From Pseudoxanthomonas sp. z9 (GTDB taxonomy: Bacteria > Pseudomonadota > Gammaproteobacteria > Xanthomonadales > Xanthomonadaceae): DNA of 64,000 nucleotides. Of this stretch, positions 26,706-35,412 are shown piece by piece; position 1 is the stretch's first letter; the number at the start of each line of letters is the position of its first letter. The position numbers and the translations under genes are program-made. The DNA is taken from assembly GCF_006542425.1 (NCBI RefSeq), contig NZ_VFID01000016.1:124001-188000 (forward strand), in the 5' to 3' direction. A model generated the notes under the pieces. The model worked only from the letters and a program-made list of their open reading frames with translations, searched no databases and was not told where the DNA came from.

Positions 26706-27590
26706 CTAGCCCGGACGCTTGCCGGACGCGGCCGTGGCCTCGCGCTTGATCCACTCCAGCCGGCTGCTGGCGCCCGCTTCTCCCAGCGCCGCCTGCAGGG
26801 CCGGCAACGCGGGCGCGATGGTGGTGTCGAACTGCCAGGGCGGATTGATCACCAGCATGCCGCTGCCAGTGAGCCGCAGCGGCGAATCGTCCGGGCGGAC
26901 CTGGAGCTCGGCCACCAGCGCAGACTTGGCCGGTAGCGCCGCCACCTTGCGGAAGAACGGCAGCAGGCTGCGCCGCTGCTTGATCGGGTACCACACCGCA
27001 TAGGTCGCGGCGGGCCAGCGGTGCAGGCCTTCGCGCAGGGCATCGAGGATCTGCGGGTACTCCGCGTCTTGCGCTTCGTAGGGCGGATCGATCAGCACCA
27101 GCCCGCGGGCGAAGCGGGTTTCGCCTAGCCGCGGTGGCAGCAGTGCGCGCATCGCCGCGTAGCCGTCGCGCGCATGCACCGCCACCCGCGGATCGTGGGC
27201 GAACAGCGCCTTCAGTTCGGCCGCTTCCTCGGGTTGCAGCTCGCATGCGGCCAGTCGGTCCTGCGTGCGCATCGCCTGTGCCGCGAGCAATGGCGAGCCT
27301 GGATAGGCGACCAGCGCACCCACGGGATTGTCGGCCTGCACCGCGCGCAGGTAGTCCTCCACCGGCGCGGGCAGGCGGGCGCTGTCGAACAAACGGACGA
27401 TGCCGCCATCGGCCTCGGCGGTCTTGCGGCTCTCGCTGGCGCCCAACAGGTAACGCCCGCGGCCGGCGTGCGTGTCCAGCACGAAGAACGGCGTGTCCTT
27501 GCGCTTGAGTGCATCCAGCAGGGCCAGCAGCAGGACGTGCTTGAGGACGTCGGCGTGGTTGCCGGCGTGGAAGGCATGGCGATAGTTCAT
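26706..27590 (-). CDS. rlmJ: 23S rRNA (adenine(2030)-N6)-methyltransferase RlmJ
   Basis: 294-aa rRNA methyltransferase modifying A2030 of 23S rRNA. The N-terminus MNYRHAFHAGNHADVLKH is the RlmJ hallmark; DTHAGRGRY is the SAM motif and DPPYE the catalytic (D/N)PPY motif. Length is near E. coli RlmJ (280 aa). The ATG at 27590 is fixed by this N-terminus. It is read in the same direction as the LysR gene ending just upstream (19 bp). Confidence 0.95.
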   Translation of the reverse strand: MNYRHAFHAGNHADVLKHVLLLALLDALKRKDTPFFVLDTHAGRGRYLLGASESRKTAEADGGIVRLFDSARLPAPVEDYLRAVQADNPVGALVAYPGSPLLAAQAMRTQDRLAACELQPEEAAELKALFAHDPRVAVHARDGYAAMRALLPPRLGETRFARGLVLIDPPYEAQDAEYPQILDALREGLHRWPAATYAVWYPIKQRRSLLPFFRKVAALPAKSALVAELQVRPDDSPLRLTGSGMLVINPPWQFDTTIAPALPALQAALGEAGASSRLEWIKREATAASGKRPG

Positions 27591-27609
27591 CGGTGAAGTA
27601 TGCCGGGAT

Positions 27610-28551
27610 TCAATCCGTCGCCGGGAACGCATCGGCGCCCGCGCCGGTGCCCGGCGACTCCCCGGCCTGTTCCCGCAGCCAGGCGCGCACGTGCGCCACC
27701 GCGTCGTTGCCTGCGTGGCGCGGCGGCCACAGCATCCGGATCGGATGGCCTTCCAGCACCGGACCGAAGGGTTGATCCAGGGTGCCGTCGCGCAGCTCGC
27801 CGGCCACCAGCGCCAGGTTCGCCAGCAGCACGCCCTGGCCCGAGATCGCGGCGACGATGGCGTGCGATTCGTCGGAGAACAACCGTTCCGGCGCATCGCC
27901 GGCGGCCAGTCCCGCCTTGCGGAACCACAGCGGCCAATCGGGCGTGGCGCGATCACGCTGTCGCCATTCGAAGCGCAGGCGCGGGAACGCGCCCAGCCGT
28001 GCCGGGTCGCGCAGGTCCAGGCGCGGACTGCACACCGGCGCGAACCGGCAGCGCAGCAGGATGTCCGCATGCAGGCCGGGCGGTGGCATCCGGCCGTAGC
28101 GCAGGGCCAGATCGGCCTGGCCCGCGAGCAGATCCACCGGTGCGTCGGAGGCATGCAGGTGCAGATCGATGTCCGGATGCGCATCGGCGAACGCCGGCAG
28201 CCGCGGCAGCAGCCATTGCGCGGCGAAGCCACGGGTGGCCGAAACCGTGACCGCCAGGCGTGGCGAGGGCGCGCGCAGCGCCGCCAGGGTCTGGCCAATG
28301 CTGTCGAAGCTGTCGCGCAGCACCGGATACAGCCGCTGGCCGGCCTCGGTGAGCGCCACCCGCCGGGCCTGGCGGGTGAACAGTGGCAGTCCCAGCCGGT
28401 CTTCCAGCAGACGGATCTGGTGGCTGACGGCGGTGGGGGTGAGCGCCAGTTCCTCGGCGGCCCGCCGGAAGCTCGAATGCCGCGCGGCCGCTTCGAACAC
28501 GCGCAGTGCGTTGAGCGACGGCAGGCGGGTGATAGGGTGAATTCTGCTCAT
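27610..28551 (-). CDS. LysR-type transcriptional regulator (GcvA-like)
   Basis: 313-aa regulator with an N-terminal winged helix (LNALRVFEAAARHSSFRRAA ... LTPTAVSHQIRLLEDRLG, about residues 12-52) and a C-terminal effector-binding domain. The sequence fits the GcvA/AmpR-like subgroup. It is divergent from the azoreductase gene with a 97-bp gap, the usual layout for a LysR regulator and its target, so it probably controls that gene and itself. The inducer cannot be predicted. Confidence 0.9.
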   Translation of the reverse strand: MSRIHPITRLPSLNALRVFEAAARHSSFRRAAEELALTPTAVSHQIRLLEDRLGLPLFTRQARRVALTEAGQRLYPVLRDSFDSIGQTLAALRAPSPRLAVTVSATRGFAAQWLLPRLPAFADAHPDIDLHLHASDAPVDLLAGQADLALRYGRMPPPGLHADILLRCRFAPVCSPRLDLRDPARLGAFPRLRFEWRQRDRATPDWPLWFRKAGLAAGDAPERLFSDESHAIVAAISGQGVLLANLALVAGELRDGTLDQPFGPVLEGHPIRMLWPPRHAGNDAVAHVRAWLREQAGESPGTGAGADAFPATD

Positions 28552-28580
28552 CTGTATGGGTTCGCAAATATCGTTTTTAT

Positions 28581-28596
28581 CGGGGCTTTAGCCCCG
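28581..28596. promoter_or_regulatory. Perfect inverted repeat between the LysR and azoreductase genes
   Basis: CGGGGCT-TT-AGCCCCG (28581-28596), 52 bp before the azoreductase ATG. It could be an operator or a 5' RNA hairpin; it is not a classical T-N11-A LysR box. Confidence 0.35.
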
Positions 28597-28648
28597 GGAA
28601 AATGCGCATCATGCACCTGTTCCGGTGCGCCGCAAAAGATGAGTGAAA

Positions 28649-29362
28649 ATGAACATCCTGTGCATCGACTCCAGCGCCCGCGCGGGCCGCTCGGACCAGC
28701 AGGCGCATGGCTCGCACACCCGCCGCCTCAGTGCCGGATTCCTCCGTCGCTGGAAGGCGCGGCGTCCGCACGACCGGGTGGTGCGTCGCGACGTGGGCCT
28801 GCATCCGCCCGCGCCGGTTACTGGCGATTGGGTGCGGGCGGCGTTCACCCGGCCGGAGCAGCGCGACGAGCGGATGCGCGAAACCCTGCGCGAGAGCGAT
28901 GCCCTCGTGGACGAACTGATTGCCAGCGAGCTGATCGTGATCGCCGCGCCGATGTACAACTTCGGCATGCCGGCCCAGCTCAAGGCGTGGATCGACAACG
29001 TGGTGCGAGTCGGGCGCACGTTCGGCTTCGACCGCAGTCGGGCCGGGGAGCCGTACTGGCCGATGCTGGCCGGGCAGGGCCGGCGACTGGTCCTGCTGGG
29101 CGCGCGCGGCGATTTCGGCTACGGCCCGGGCGGACGCCTGGCGCATCTGAACCATGTCGAGGACGGCATCGCCGTGCCGCTGGCGTACCTGGGCATCGAT
29201 CGGGTGGACCGCATCGCGGTGGAGTACGACGAATTCGCCGACGCGCGCCTGGCCGGTTCGCTGGCGGCGGCCGAGGCCGAACTGGATGCGCTGGTGCCAC
29301 GCCTGATTGCGGAAATGGCCGATGGCGCCGGCGCATCCCTCGTCCGGATGGCGACGGGTTGA
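28649..29362 (+). CDS. FMN-dependent NADH-azoreductase-like flavodoxin-fold protein
   Basis: 237-aa flavodoxin-fold quinone/azo reductase. The phosphate-binding start CIDSSARAGRSDQQAHG and the FMN loop APMYNFGMPAQLKAWIDNV (about residues 100-118) are typical of AzoR. A GTG six bases upstream (28643) is an equally possible start. Probably reduces quinones or azo/nitro compounds with NAD(P)H. Divergent from the LysR regulator. Confidence 0.87.
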   Translation: MNILCIDSSARAGRSDQQAHGSHTRRLSAGFLRRWKARRPHDRVVRRDVGLHPPAPVTGDWVRAAFTRPEQRDERMRETLRESDALVDELIASELIVIAAPMYNFGMPAQLKAWIDNVVRVGRTFGFDRSRAGEPYWPMLAGQGRRLVLLGARGDFGYGPGGRLAHLNHVEDGIAVPLAYLGIDRVDRIAVEYDEFADARLAGSLAAAEAELDALVPRLIAEMADGAGASLVRMATG

Positions 29363-29408
29363 GCCCGGCGCGTGGCGGCCCGCGCGGGGGCCGACTATCC
29401 TGTGCCGC

Positions 29409-30086
29409 ATGCCGCTGATCCTGATTGCCGAAGACGAAGCCGCCATCGCCGACACCGTGTTGTACGCGCTGCGCAGCGAGGGACTGGAAACCGAGCATTG
29501 TCAGCTCGCCCGCGAGGTCGTGCCGCGGGTGCGCGCCGGTGGCGTGGACGTGGTGGTGCTGGACGTCGGCCTGCCCGACGCCAGCGGCTTCGACGTCTGC
29601 CGTGAATTGCGCGCCTTCAGCGACGTGCCGGTGATCTTCCTGACCGCGCGCAACGACGAGATCGACCGCGTGCTGGGGCTCGAACTGGGAGCGGACGACT
29701 ATGTCGCCAAGCCGTTCTCGCCGCGCGAACTGGTCGCGAGGGTCCGCGCGCGGCTGCGTCGGCTGCATCCGGCCGCGCCGGACGCGGGCTGGATCCGACA
29801 GGGCGGTTTCGCCATCGATCGCGACGGGCACCGGATCCATTACCAGGATCGCCCGCTGGATCTGACCCGTTACGAATACGCCGTGCTGGCGGCGCTGCTG
29901 CAGCGGCCCGGCGCGATCCTCAGCCGCGCGCAGTTGATGGATCGCGGCTGGGACAGCGATGCCGAGAGCATGGACCGCACCGTCGATACCCACATCAAGA
30001 CGCTGCGCGGCAAGCTGCGCGCGGCCGGCGCGGAGCCGGATCCGATCCGCACCCATCGTGGGCTCGGCTACGCCATCGAGATCTGA
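29409..30086 (+). CDS. creB: Two-component response regulator CreB
   Basis: 225-aa OmpR/PhoB-family regulator. The receiver domain has the phosphoacceptor Asp52 in VVLDVGLPDASGFD and the switch Lys in YVAKPFSP; the C-terminal winged helix ends RTHRGLGYAIEI. The sequence is CreB-like (IAEDEAAIADTVLYAL) and the gene sits directly before a CreC-type kinase (2-bp gap) with creD further on. In E. coli and Stenotrophomonas, CreB binds TTCAC-N6-TTCAC; such a site is visible upstream of creD here. Confidence 0.93.
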   Translation: MPLILIAEDEAAIADTVLYALRSEGLETEHCQLAREVVPRVRAGGVDVVVLDVGLPDASGFDVCRELRAFSDVPVIFLTARNDEIDRVLGLELGADDYVAKPFSPRELVARVRARLRRLHPAAPDAGWIRQGGFAIDRDGHRIHYQDRPLDLTRYEYAVLAALLQRPGAILSRAQLMDRGWDSDAESMDRTVDTHIKTLRGKLRAAGAEPDPIRTHRGLGYAIEI

Positions 30087-30088
30087 TC

Positions 30089-31510
30089 ATGCGCCTGGGC
30101 GCCCGCCTGTTCCTCGCCTTCTTCCTGATTGTCGGACTGGCCGCGTTCTTCGTGATGCGGGTGTTCGTCAACGAGGTCAAGCCGGGCGTGCGCCAGGCGA
30201 TGGAATCCACCCTGGTCGACACCGCCAACCTGCTGGCGGTGATGGCCGCCGACGATCTGAAGGCCGGCCGCATCGCCGACGGCCAGTTCGCGGCCAAGGT
30301 GGCCGAAGCCGCGGGACGTGACCTGCGCGCACGCATCTGGAGTTTCCCCAAGCGCCACATCGAGTACCGGGTGACCGTCACCGATGCGCGCGGGATCGTG
30401 GTCTACGATTCGCAGGGCCGCGACGTCGGCCGCGACAATTCGCGCTGGAACGATGTCTACCTGACCCTGCGCGGCGAGTACGGCGCGCGTTCCAGCCCGG
30501 AGACACCCGACGACCCGGAGCGCACGGTGATGCACGTGGCCGCGCCCATCCGCGACGGCGACCGGCTGATTGGCGTGCTGACGGTGGCGCAGCCCAACCA
30601 CACCATCGATCCGTTCATCACCGCCAGCCAGCGCAGCATCATGCGCCGCGGCGCCTGGCTGATCGGCCTGTCCGCGCTGATCGGCGCGCTGATCACCTGG
30701 TGGCTGGTGAGCGGCATCCGCCGCCTGAACCGCTACGCGCAGGCGGTGGCCGCCGGCGAGCCGGTGCCACCGCCCAAGCCGCGCCGCGACGAGATCGGCG
30801 ATCTGGGGCGCGCGCTGGAGGCGATGCGGCGCAAACTGGAGGGCAAGGCCTACGTCGAGCAGTACGTGCAGTCGCTGACCCACGAGATGAAGAGCCCGCT
30901 GGCGGCGATCCGCGGCGCGGCCGAGCTGTTGCAGGAGCCGTTGCCGGAAGCCGAACGACAGCGCTTCGCCCGCAACATCCAGACCCAGGAACAGCGCCTG
31001 ACCGAGACCATCGACAAGCTGCTGGCGCTGGCCGAGGTGGAACAGCATGGCTGGCTGCAGAAGCGCCAGACGGTGACGGCGGACGAATTGCTGGAAGCCG
31101 TGCGCGAGGCCGCCGAGATGCGCGCCGCCGGCCTGGACCTGCGCGTGCGCGGCGCGCCGGGCCTGCGCCTGAGCGGCGATCCCTTCCTGCTCCGCCAGGC
31201 GCTGAGCAACCTGCTCGACAACGCCATCGCTTTTTCGCCGCCCGGCGCGGAGGTGGTGCTGGCCGCCGATGCCGCCGGCGATCGCGTCCAGCTGAGCGTG
31301 CGCGATCACGGGCCGGGCATTCCCGACTACGCGCATGAACGCATCTTCGAGCGCTTCTATTCGCTGGCCCGCCCGGGCAGCGGCCTGCGCAGTTCCGGCC
31401 TGGGCCTGCCGTTCGTGCGCGAAGTCGCGCGCCTGCACGGCGGCGACATCGTCCTGCGCAACCATCCCGACGGCGGCGCCGAAGCCGTGCTGACCCTGCC
31501 CGCGGCCTGA
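30089..31510 (+). CDS. creC: Sensor histidine kinase CreC
   Basis: 473-aa inner-membrane kinase. Two membrane helices (about residues 8-27 and 190-212) flank a periplasmic CreC-type sensor region. HAMP, HisKA with His265 in LTHEMKSPLAAIRG, and HATPase motifs (NLLDNAIAF, DHGPGIP, GLGLPFV) follow. Length matches E. coli CreC (474 aa). It phosphorylates CreB. A REP palindrome follows its stop, separating it from creD, which has its own predicted control site. Confidence 0.94.
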   Translation: MRLGARLFLAFFLIVGLAAFFVMRVFVNEVKPGVRQAMESTLVDTANLLAVMAADDLKAGRIADGQFAAKVAEAAGRDLRARIWSFPKRHIEYRVTVTDARGIVVYDSQGRDVGRDNSRWNDVYLTLRGEYGARSSPETPDDPERTVMHVAAPIRDGDRLIGVLTVAQPNHTIDPFITASQRSIMRRGAWLIGLSALIGALITWWLVSGIRRLNRYAQAVAAGEPVPPPKPRRDEIGDLGRALEAMRRKLEGKAYVEQYVQSLTHEMKSPLAAIRGAAELLQEPLPEAERQRFARNIQTQEQRLTETIDKLLALAEVEQHGWLQKRQTVTADELLEAVREAAEMRAAGLDLRVRGAPGLRLSGDPFLLRQALSNLLDNAIAFSPPGAEVVLAADAAGDRVQLSVRDHGPGIPDYAHERIFERFYSLARPGSGLRSSGLGLPFVREVARLHGGDIVLRNHPDGGAEAVLTLPAA

Positions 31511-31525
31511 TCGGAACCCTCCATC

Positions 31526-31589
31526 CTGTGGGAGCGACGTAAGTCGCGAAACCCTGCTGGGTCGAATCGCGACTCACGTCGCTCCCACA
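31526..31589. repeat. REP-type palindrome between creC and creD
   Basis: Arms CTGTGGGAGCGACGTAAGTC and GACTCACGTCGCTCCCACA around a short loop. Same family as those at 14514 and in the cls-mfd gap. It could act as a transcript end or stabiliser between creC and creD. Confidence 0.85.
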
Positions 31590-31615
31590 CAAGGGAGAAG
31601 GCGCCGGCAACCCAC

Positions 31616-31631
31616 TTCACACAGACTTCAA
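31616..31631 (+). promoter_or_regulatory. cre/blr-tag, predicted CreB binding site upstream of creD
   Basis: TTCAC-ACAGAC-TTCAA (31616-31631) matches the known CreB/BlrA recognition element TTCAC-N6-TTCAC at 9 of 10 defined positions. It lies about 70 bp before creD, the best-known CreB target. Confidence 0.65.
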
Positions 31632-31701
31632 ATCCGCTTCCACGCCTGCCCACCGGCCGGCGCCAGGCTTTGTCCATCTCCACACCCGGATGGGCGAAGA
31701 C

Positions 31702-33081
31702 ATGAAGTCGTTGAAGCTGTTGTTGCGGTTCCTGACCGTGGGCGGTCTGGTGCTGCTGTTGATGATCCCCCTGCTGATGGTGCGCGGCGTGATCAGCGAT
31801 CGCGAGCGTTACCAGACGCAGGCGGTCGAACGCATCGCCGAGAGCATGGCCGGACCGCAACAGGTGATCGGGCCGCTGCGCGTCGTGCCCTGGCAGAAGA
31901 CCAGCAACACCACGGTGGTCAACGCCGAAGGCAAGCCGGAAATCCGCCAGGAAACCGTGCGTGGCTACGTGCTGCAGACGCCCAAGACCCTGCAGGCGGC
32001 GGGCGGCATGAAGCCCGCGCTGCGGCGCATCGGCCTGTACGACGTGCGCACCTACCAGTGGTCGGCGCGGATGAGCGCGCACTTCGAGTCGCTGGTACTG
32101 GAGCAGACGGAAGGCCGCATCTACGGCAAGCCCATCCTGGTGATGGGATTGAGCGACGTGCGCGGGCTGGTGGGAACGCCGGTCGTCAAGGTCGACGGAC
32201 GCGCGCTCGCCTTCGAGGGCGGCACCGGCGCGATGTCCGCGCGGATGAGCGGCGTCCACGCGGTGCTGGGCGGCGAGGGAGGCGTGCTCCTGCCGGCCAG
32301 CAACGTGCAGCTGGACTTCGGCCTGGCCGGCACCGAATCGCTGGGCATCAGCCCGATCGCCGACAGCAACCGCATCGACGTGCACTCGGAATGGCCGCAT
32401 CCGTTGTTCGGCGGCCGCTTCCTGCCGACCCAGCGCACCGTCGAGGCCAGCGGCTTCACCGCCAACTGGGAAATCTCCTCCCTGGCCAGCAACGCGCAGG
32501 CGCAACTGGCCAGCGCCGAAGGCGATTTCACCCGGCGCATGCCGCTGACCGGCCAGGCCGCCGTCGACGCGTCCTCGGAAGGCCCCTCGCTCACTCGCAT
32601 CGACAGCGCCGACATCCATCTGGTCGATCCGGTGGACATCTATACCCAGGCCGATCGCGCCAGCAAGTACGGCATCCTGTTCGTGGTGCTGACCTTCGTC
32701 GGCTTTGCCCTGTTCGAGCTGATCAAGCGCCTGCCGATCCATCCGCTACAGTACCTGCTGGTCGGCCTGGCGCTGGCGATCTTCTTCCTGTTGCTGCTCA
32801 GCCTGTCCGAACACATCGCCTTCTGGAAGGCGTACCTGGTGTCGGCGGTGGCGTGCATCGGACTGCAGTTCTTCTATCTGTCCGGGGTCTTGCGCAGTTG
32901 GCTGCGCGCGGCCGGGTTCGCGGTGATGCTGACCGCGCTGTACGGCGTGCTGTACATGCTGCTGTTGTCGGAGACCAATGCGCTGCTGATGGGCACGCTG
33001 CTGCTGTTCGGCATCCTGGCGGTGATCATGTGGGTGACCCGCAAGGTCGACTGGTACGACCTGGGCAACGGGTTGCGCTGA
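31702..33081 (+). CDS. creD: Inner-membrane protein CreD
   Basis: 459-aa CreD/CetA family protein. One N-terminal helix (about residues 5-25) precedes a large extracytoplasmic domain (about 30-310) and a C-terminal block of about five helices. The sequence GPQQVIGPLRVVPW after the first helix is diagnostic. In E. coli it is strongly induced by CreBC and linked to envelope stability and colicin E2 tolerance; in Stenotrophomonas and Aeromonas it is linked to beta-lactam response. An in-frame ATG at 31690 is an alternative start; 31702 gives a better-placed purine-rich GCGAAG and fits the family N-terminus. Confidence 0.92.
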   Translation: MKSLKLLLRFLTVGGLVLLLMIPLLMVRGVISDRERYQTQAVERIAESMAGPQQVIGPLRVVPWQKTSNTTVVNAEGKPEIRQETVRGYVLQTPKTLQAAGGMKPALRRIGLYDVRTYQWSARMSAHFESLVLEQTEGRIYGKPILVMGLSDVRGLVGTPVVKVDGRALAFEGGTGAMSARMSGVHAVLGGEGGVLLPASNVQLDFGLAGTESLGISPIADSNRIDVHSEWPHPLFGGRFLPTQRTVEASGFTANWEISSLASNAQAQLASAEGDFTRRMPLTGQAAVDASSEGPSLTRIDSADIHLVDPVDIYTQADRASKYGILFVVLTFVGFALFELIKRLPIHPLQYLLVGLALAIFFLLLLSLSEHIAFWKAYLVSAVACIGLQFFYLSGVLRSWLRAAGFAVMLTALYGVLYMLLLSETNALLMGTLLLFGILAVIMWVTRKVDWYDLGNGLR

Positions 33082-33090
33082 GGCACGCCC

Positions 33091-33543
33091 ATGCTGGACC
33101 CGCAGACATTGCATCGCCGCGCGTGCAGGGTGTTGCCCGCCTGCCTGCACACCGAGGCCGTGATCGCCCTCGAAGGAGATGAAGGCCGGGCGCTCGGCAC
33201 GAGCGAACGCGCGCTGGCCAGGCTGCTGTTGCCGCTGCGGCACGTGCACCGGGGCTGGCTGGGGTTCCGGCTTGCGGCGGAGACGCGCGATGCCCTGTGC
33301 AGTCGGCCGATGATGTTCCTGCAGGACGCGACGGAGGCCAGGGAAGGCCTTTCGCGGCATGCCGTCCCCATCGTCTGGGGGCCGTGGCAGGCAACGGGTG
33401 AACCACCGCGCGCGCGTCGTTTCATGACCTGCTCGCGGGATGGCCGCGCGCGCCTGTGGGTGTTGCCCGAATCCGGCATCCTGGTCTACGACTGGGACGA
33501 TTGGCGGAGCCTGTCGGCGGGAGGCTCCGAACGATGCCGGTGA
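33091..33543 (+). CDS. Hypothetical protein
   Basis: 150-aa soluble protein that I do not recognise. It is rich in Arg, Leu and Trp, with WGPW and YDWDDW motifs, and has no signal peptide or membrane segment. GAGG lies 7 bp before the ATG, and the gene starts 9 bp after creD, so it is probably in the same transcript. Its 3' end overlaps the next gene by 10 bp. Reading frames on the other strand are longer but lack family or start support. Confidence 0.55.
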   Translation: MLDPQTLHRRACRVLPACLHTEAVIALEGDEGRALGTSERALARLLLPLRHVHRGWLGFRLAAETRDALCSRPMMFLQDATEAREGLSRHAVPIVWGPWQATGEPPRARRFMTCSRDGRARLWVLPESGILVYDWDDWRSLSAGGSERCR

Positions 33544-33860
33544 TGCTGGCGGGAACCGTTCTGGTCCTGCTGTTCTACGTCATGGCGGCGGTGATTTCAT
33601 GGCGTCTGTATGGGGTTCTGTTCCTGTTGCCGCAACTGCTGTTGTCGCTGCTCTGGTTGCAGCACTGCCACGCGTTATCGCAGCCGGGCCACGACGGAGG
33701 CCCGGGCGAGGGCTTGGGCGTGCTGATGGTGATGGCCATGCAGGCGATGCTGATCGTGGGTGGCCTGCTCGCGGGCGCGGCGGTGGCGGCGGGCCGCAGG
33801 GTTGCCGGCGCGGAAATCGACTCGCCGCCGGACGGCTTCGGCGGCGATCCCATGCCGTGA
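33534..33860 (+). CDS. Small hypothetical membrane protein
   Basis: 108-aa protein with two or three hydrophobic segments (about residues 3-20, 24-43 and 67-90) separated by a short polar loop containing HDGGPGEG. No recognised family. GGAGG is 9 bp before the ATG and the start lies inside the preceding gene, suggesting translational coupling. The creD-33091-33534 order may form one envelope-related unit, but this is inference. Confidence 0.55.
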   Translation: MPVMLAGTVLVLLFYVMAAVISWRLYGVLFLLPQLLLSLLWLQHCHALSQPGHDGGPGEGLGVLMVMAMQAMLIVGGLLAGAAVAAGRRVAGAEIDSPPDGFGGDPMP

Positions 33861-33898
33861 GCGCGGTCGCCGTGCCGGGCCTGCGGTAAAGTTCGCGG

Positions 33899-34504
33899 AT
33901 GGATTCCTGCTTTGACATCCGTGTATTCCGCGGACCGGACATCGGGCCCTGGCTGGCCGACGTGGCGCGCCTGCGCGTGGCCGTGTTCCGTGACTGGCCC
34001 TACCTGTACGAGGGTGATTTCGACTACGAGCGCGATTACCTGGCGGCCTACGCGGCGTCGCCGCGCAGCCTGTTCGTGCTGGCGCTGGACGACGGACGCG
34101 TGGTCGGCGCATCCACCGGGCTGCCGCTGCTGGACGACACCGAAGCGTTCCGTGTGCCCTTTCTGGCAACGGACATCGCACCGCGCGAGGTGTTCTATTT
34201 CGGCGAATCGGTGCTGCTGCCGGCGTATCGCGGGCGCGGCATCGGCCATGCCTTCTTCGACCGCCGCGAGGCGCATGCGCGCGCGCTGGGCGGTTTCCGC
34301 TGGACCGCGTTCTGCGCGGTGGACCGTGATCCGCAAGACCCGCGCCGGCCGGTGGGGCATCGCGGCAACGAGGTTTTCTGGCACAAGCGCGGCTACCGGC
34401 GCAGGGACGGGATGACCATGCAACTGGCGTGGGACGAGATCGATCGCGGCGAAATCCCGCATGCGCTGACGTTCTGGCTGCGCCCGCTGGAGGCCACGCC
34501 ATGA
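33899..34504 (+). CDS. GNAT family N-acetyltransferase coupled to a nitrilase-family gene
   Basis: 201-aa GNAT with the acetyl-CoA loop LPAYRGRGIGHAFFDRRE (about residues 106-123) and an acidic ligand pocket (EGDFDYERDYL). Its TGA overlaps the ATG of the next gene (ATGA). In many other bacteria a GNAT domain is fused to a carbon-nitrogen hydrolase; here the two domains are separate but coupled. The substrate is unknown; a shared amide or amine metabolite is plausible. Confidence 0.82.
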   Translation: MDSCFDIRVFRGPDIGPWLADVARLRVAVFRDWPYLYEGDFDYERDYLAAYAASPRSLFVLALDDGRVVGASTGLPLLDDTEAFRVPFLATDIAPREVFYFGESVLLPAYRGRGIGHAFFDRREAHARALGGFRWTAFCAVDRDPQDPRRPVGHRGNEVFWHKRGYRRRDGMTMQLAWDEIDRGEIPHALTFWLRPLEATP

Positions 34505-35385
34505 AGGTCGCCGTGGCCAAGTATCCGATCCAGGCGCCGCGCGACTTCGCCGCCTTCGCCGAACGGCTGGCGCGATTGCTGGACGAGGCGGCCGCGCGGG
34601 GCGCGAAGGTGGCGGTGCTGCCCGAGTACCTGTCGCTGGAACTGGCCGCGATCTTCGCGGCGGATGTGCGCGGCGATCTGGAAGCCTCGCTGGCGGCGAC
34701 CCAGGCGCTGCACGCGGACTGGATGATGCTGTTTCCGAAGCTGGCGACGGAACTGCGCCTGCATGTGGTGGCCGGCTCGTTCCTGCTCGCCGTGGGCGAA
34801 CGGCGCTACCGCAATCGCAGCTACTGGTTCACGCCTAACGGCCGCCATGGCTGGCAGGACAAACTGCAACTCACCGGTTTCGAGAAGGCCACCGGCGTGA
34901 TCGAGGGCGGCGACGCGCTGAATGTGTTCGATGTGGAAGGCGTCCGCGCCGGCATCGCGGTCTGTTACGACAGCGAGTTCCCGCTGCCGGTGCGCGCGCA
35001 GTACGAAGCCGGTGCACGCCTGCTGGTGGTGCCCAGTTGCACCGATACCGAGGCAGGCGCCACCCGCGTGCGGGTCGGTTGCCTGGCGCGCGCGCTGGAG
35101 AACCGTTTCTTCGTGGCTCAGGCGGTTACCGCCGGCATCGCCGAATGGAGTCCGGCGCTGGACGTGAATACCGGCGAGGCGGCCCTGTTCGCGCCGATGG
35201 ATCGCGGTTTTCCGGCCGACGGCGCGCTGGCGCAGACCCGCGGCGACGAGGTCTGGGCCATCGCCGAGCTCGACTTCGACGCGCTGGATGCCAGTCGTGG
35301 CCAGGCGCAGGTGGCCAATGATCGCGACTGGACCGGGCAGGGCATTCCCGCATTGCAACGCGCCCGCCGCGAACCGTTCCGCTGA
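34501..35385 (+). CDS. Carbon-nitrogen hydrolase (nitrilase superfamily) amidase
   Basis: 294-aa amidase of the nitrilase superfamily. The catalytic triad is visible: Glu42 in LPEYLSLE, Lys121 in WQDKLQL, and Cys155 in GIAVCYDSEFPL. The family cleaves C-N bonds in amides such as carbamoyl compounds or omega-amides. The start at 34501 coincides with the stop of the GNAT gene; an in-frame upstream reading would run into it. Specific substrate not predictable. Confidence 0.87.
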   Translation: MKVAVAKYPIQAPRDFAAFAERLARLLDEAAARGAKVAVLPEYLSLELAAIFAADVRGDLEASLAATQALHADWMMLFPKLATELRLHVVAGSFLLAVGERRYRNRSYWFTPNGRHGWQDKLQLTGFEKATGVIEGGDALNVFDVEGVRAGIAVCYDSEFPLPVRAQYEAGARLLVVPSCTDTEAGATRVRVGCLARALENRFFVAQAVTAGIAEWSPALDVNTGEAALFAPMDRGFPADGALAQTRGDEVWAIAELDFDALDASRGQAQVANDRDWTGQGIPALQRARREPFR

Positions 35386-35412
35386 GCCCGGCTCTCGCTG
35401 GCTCTCCGCCCC

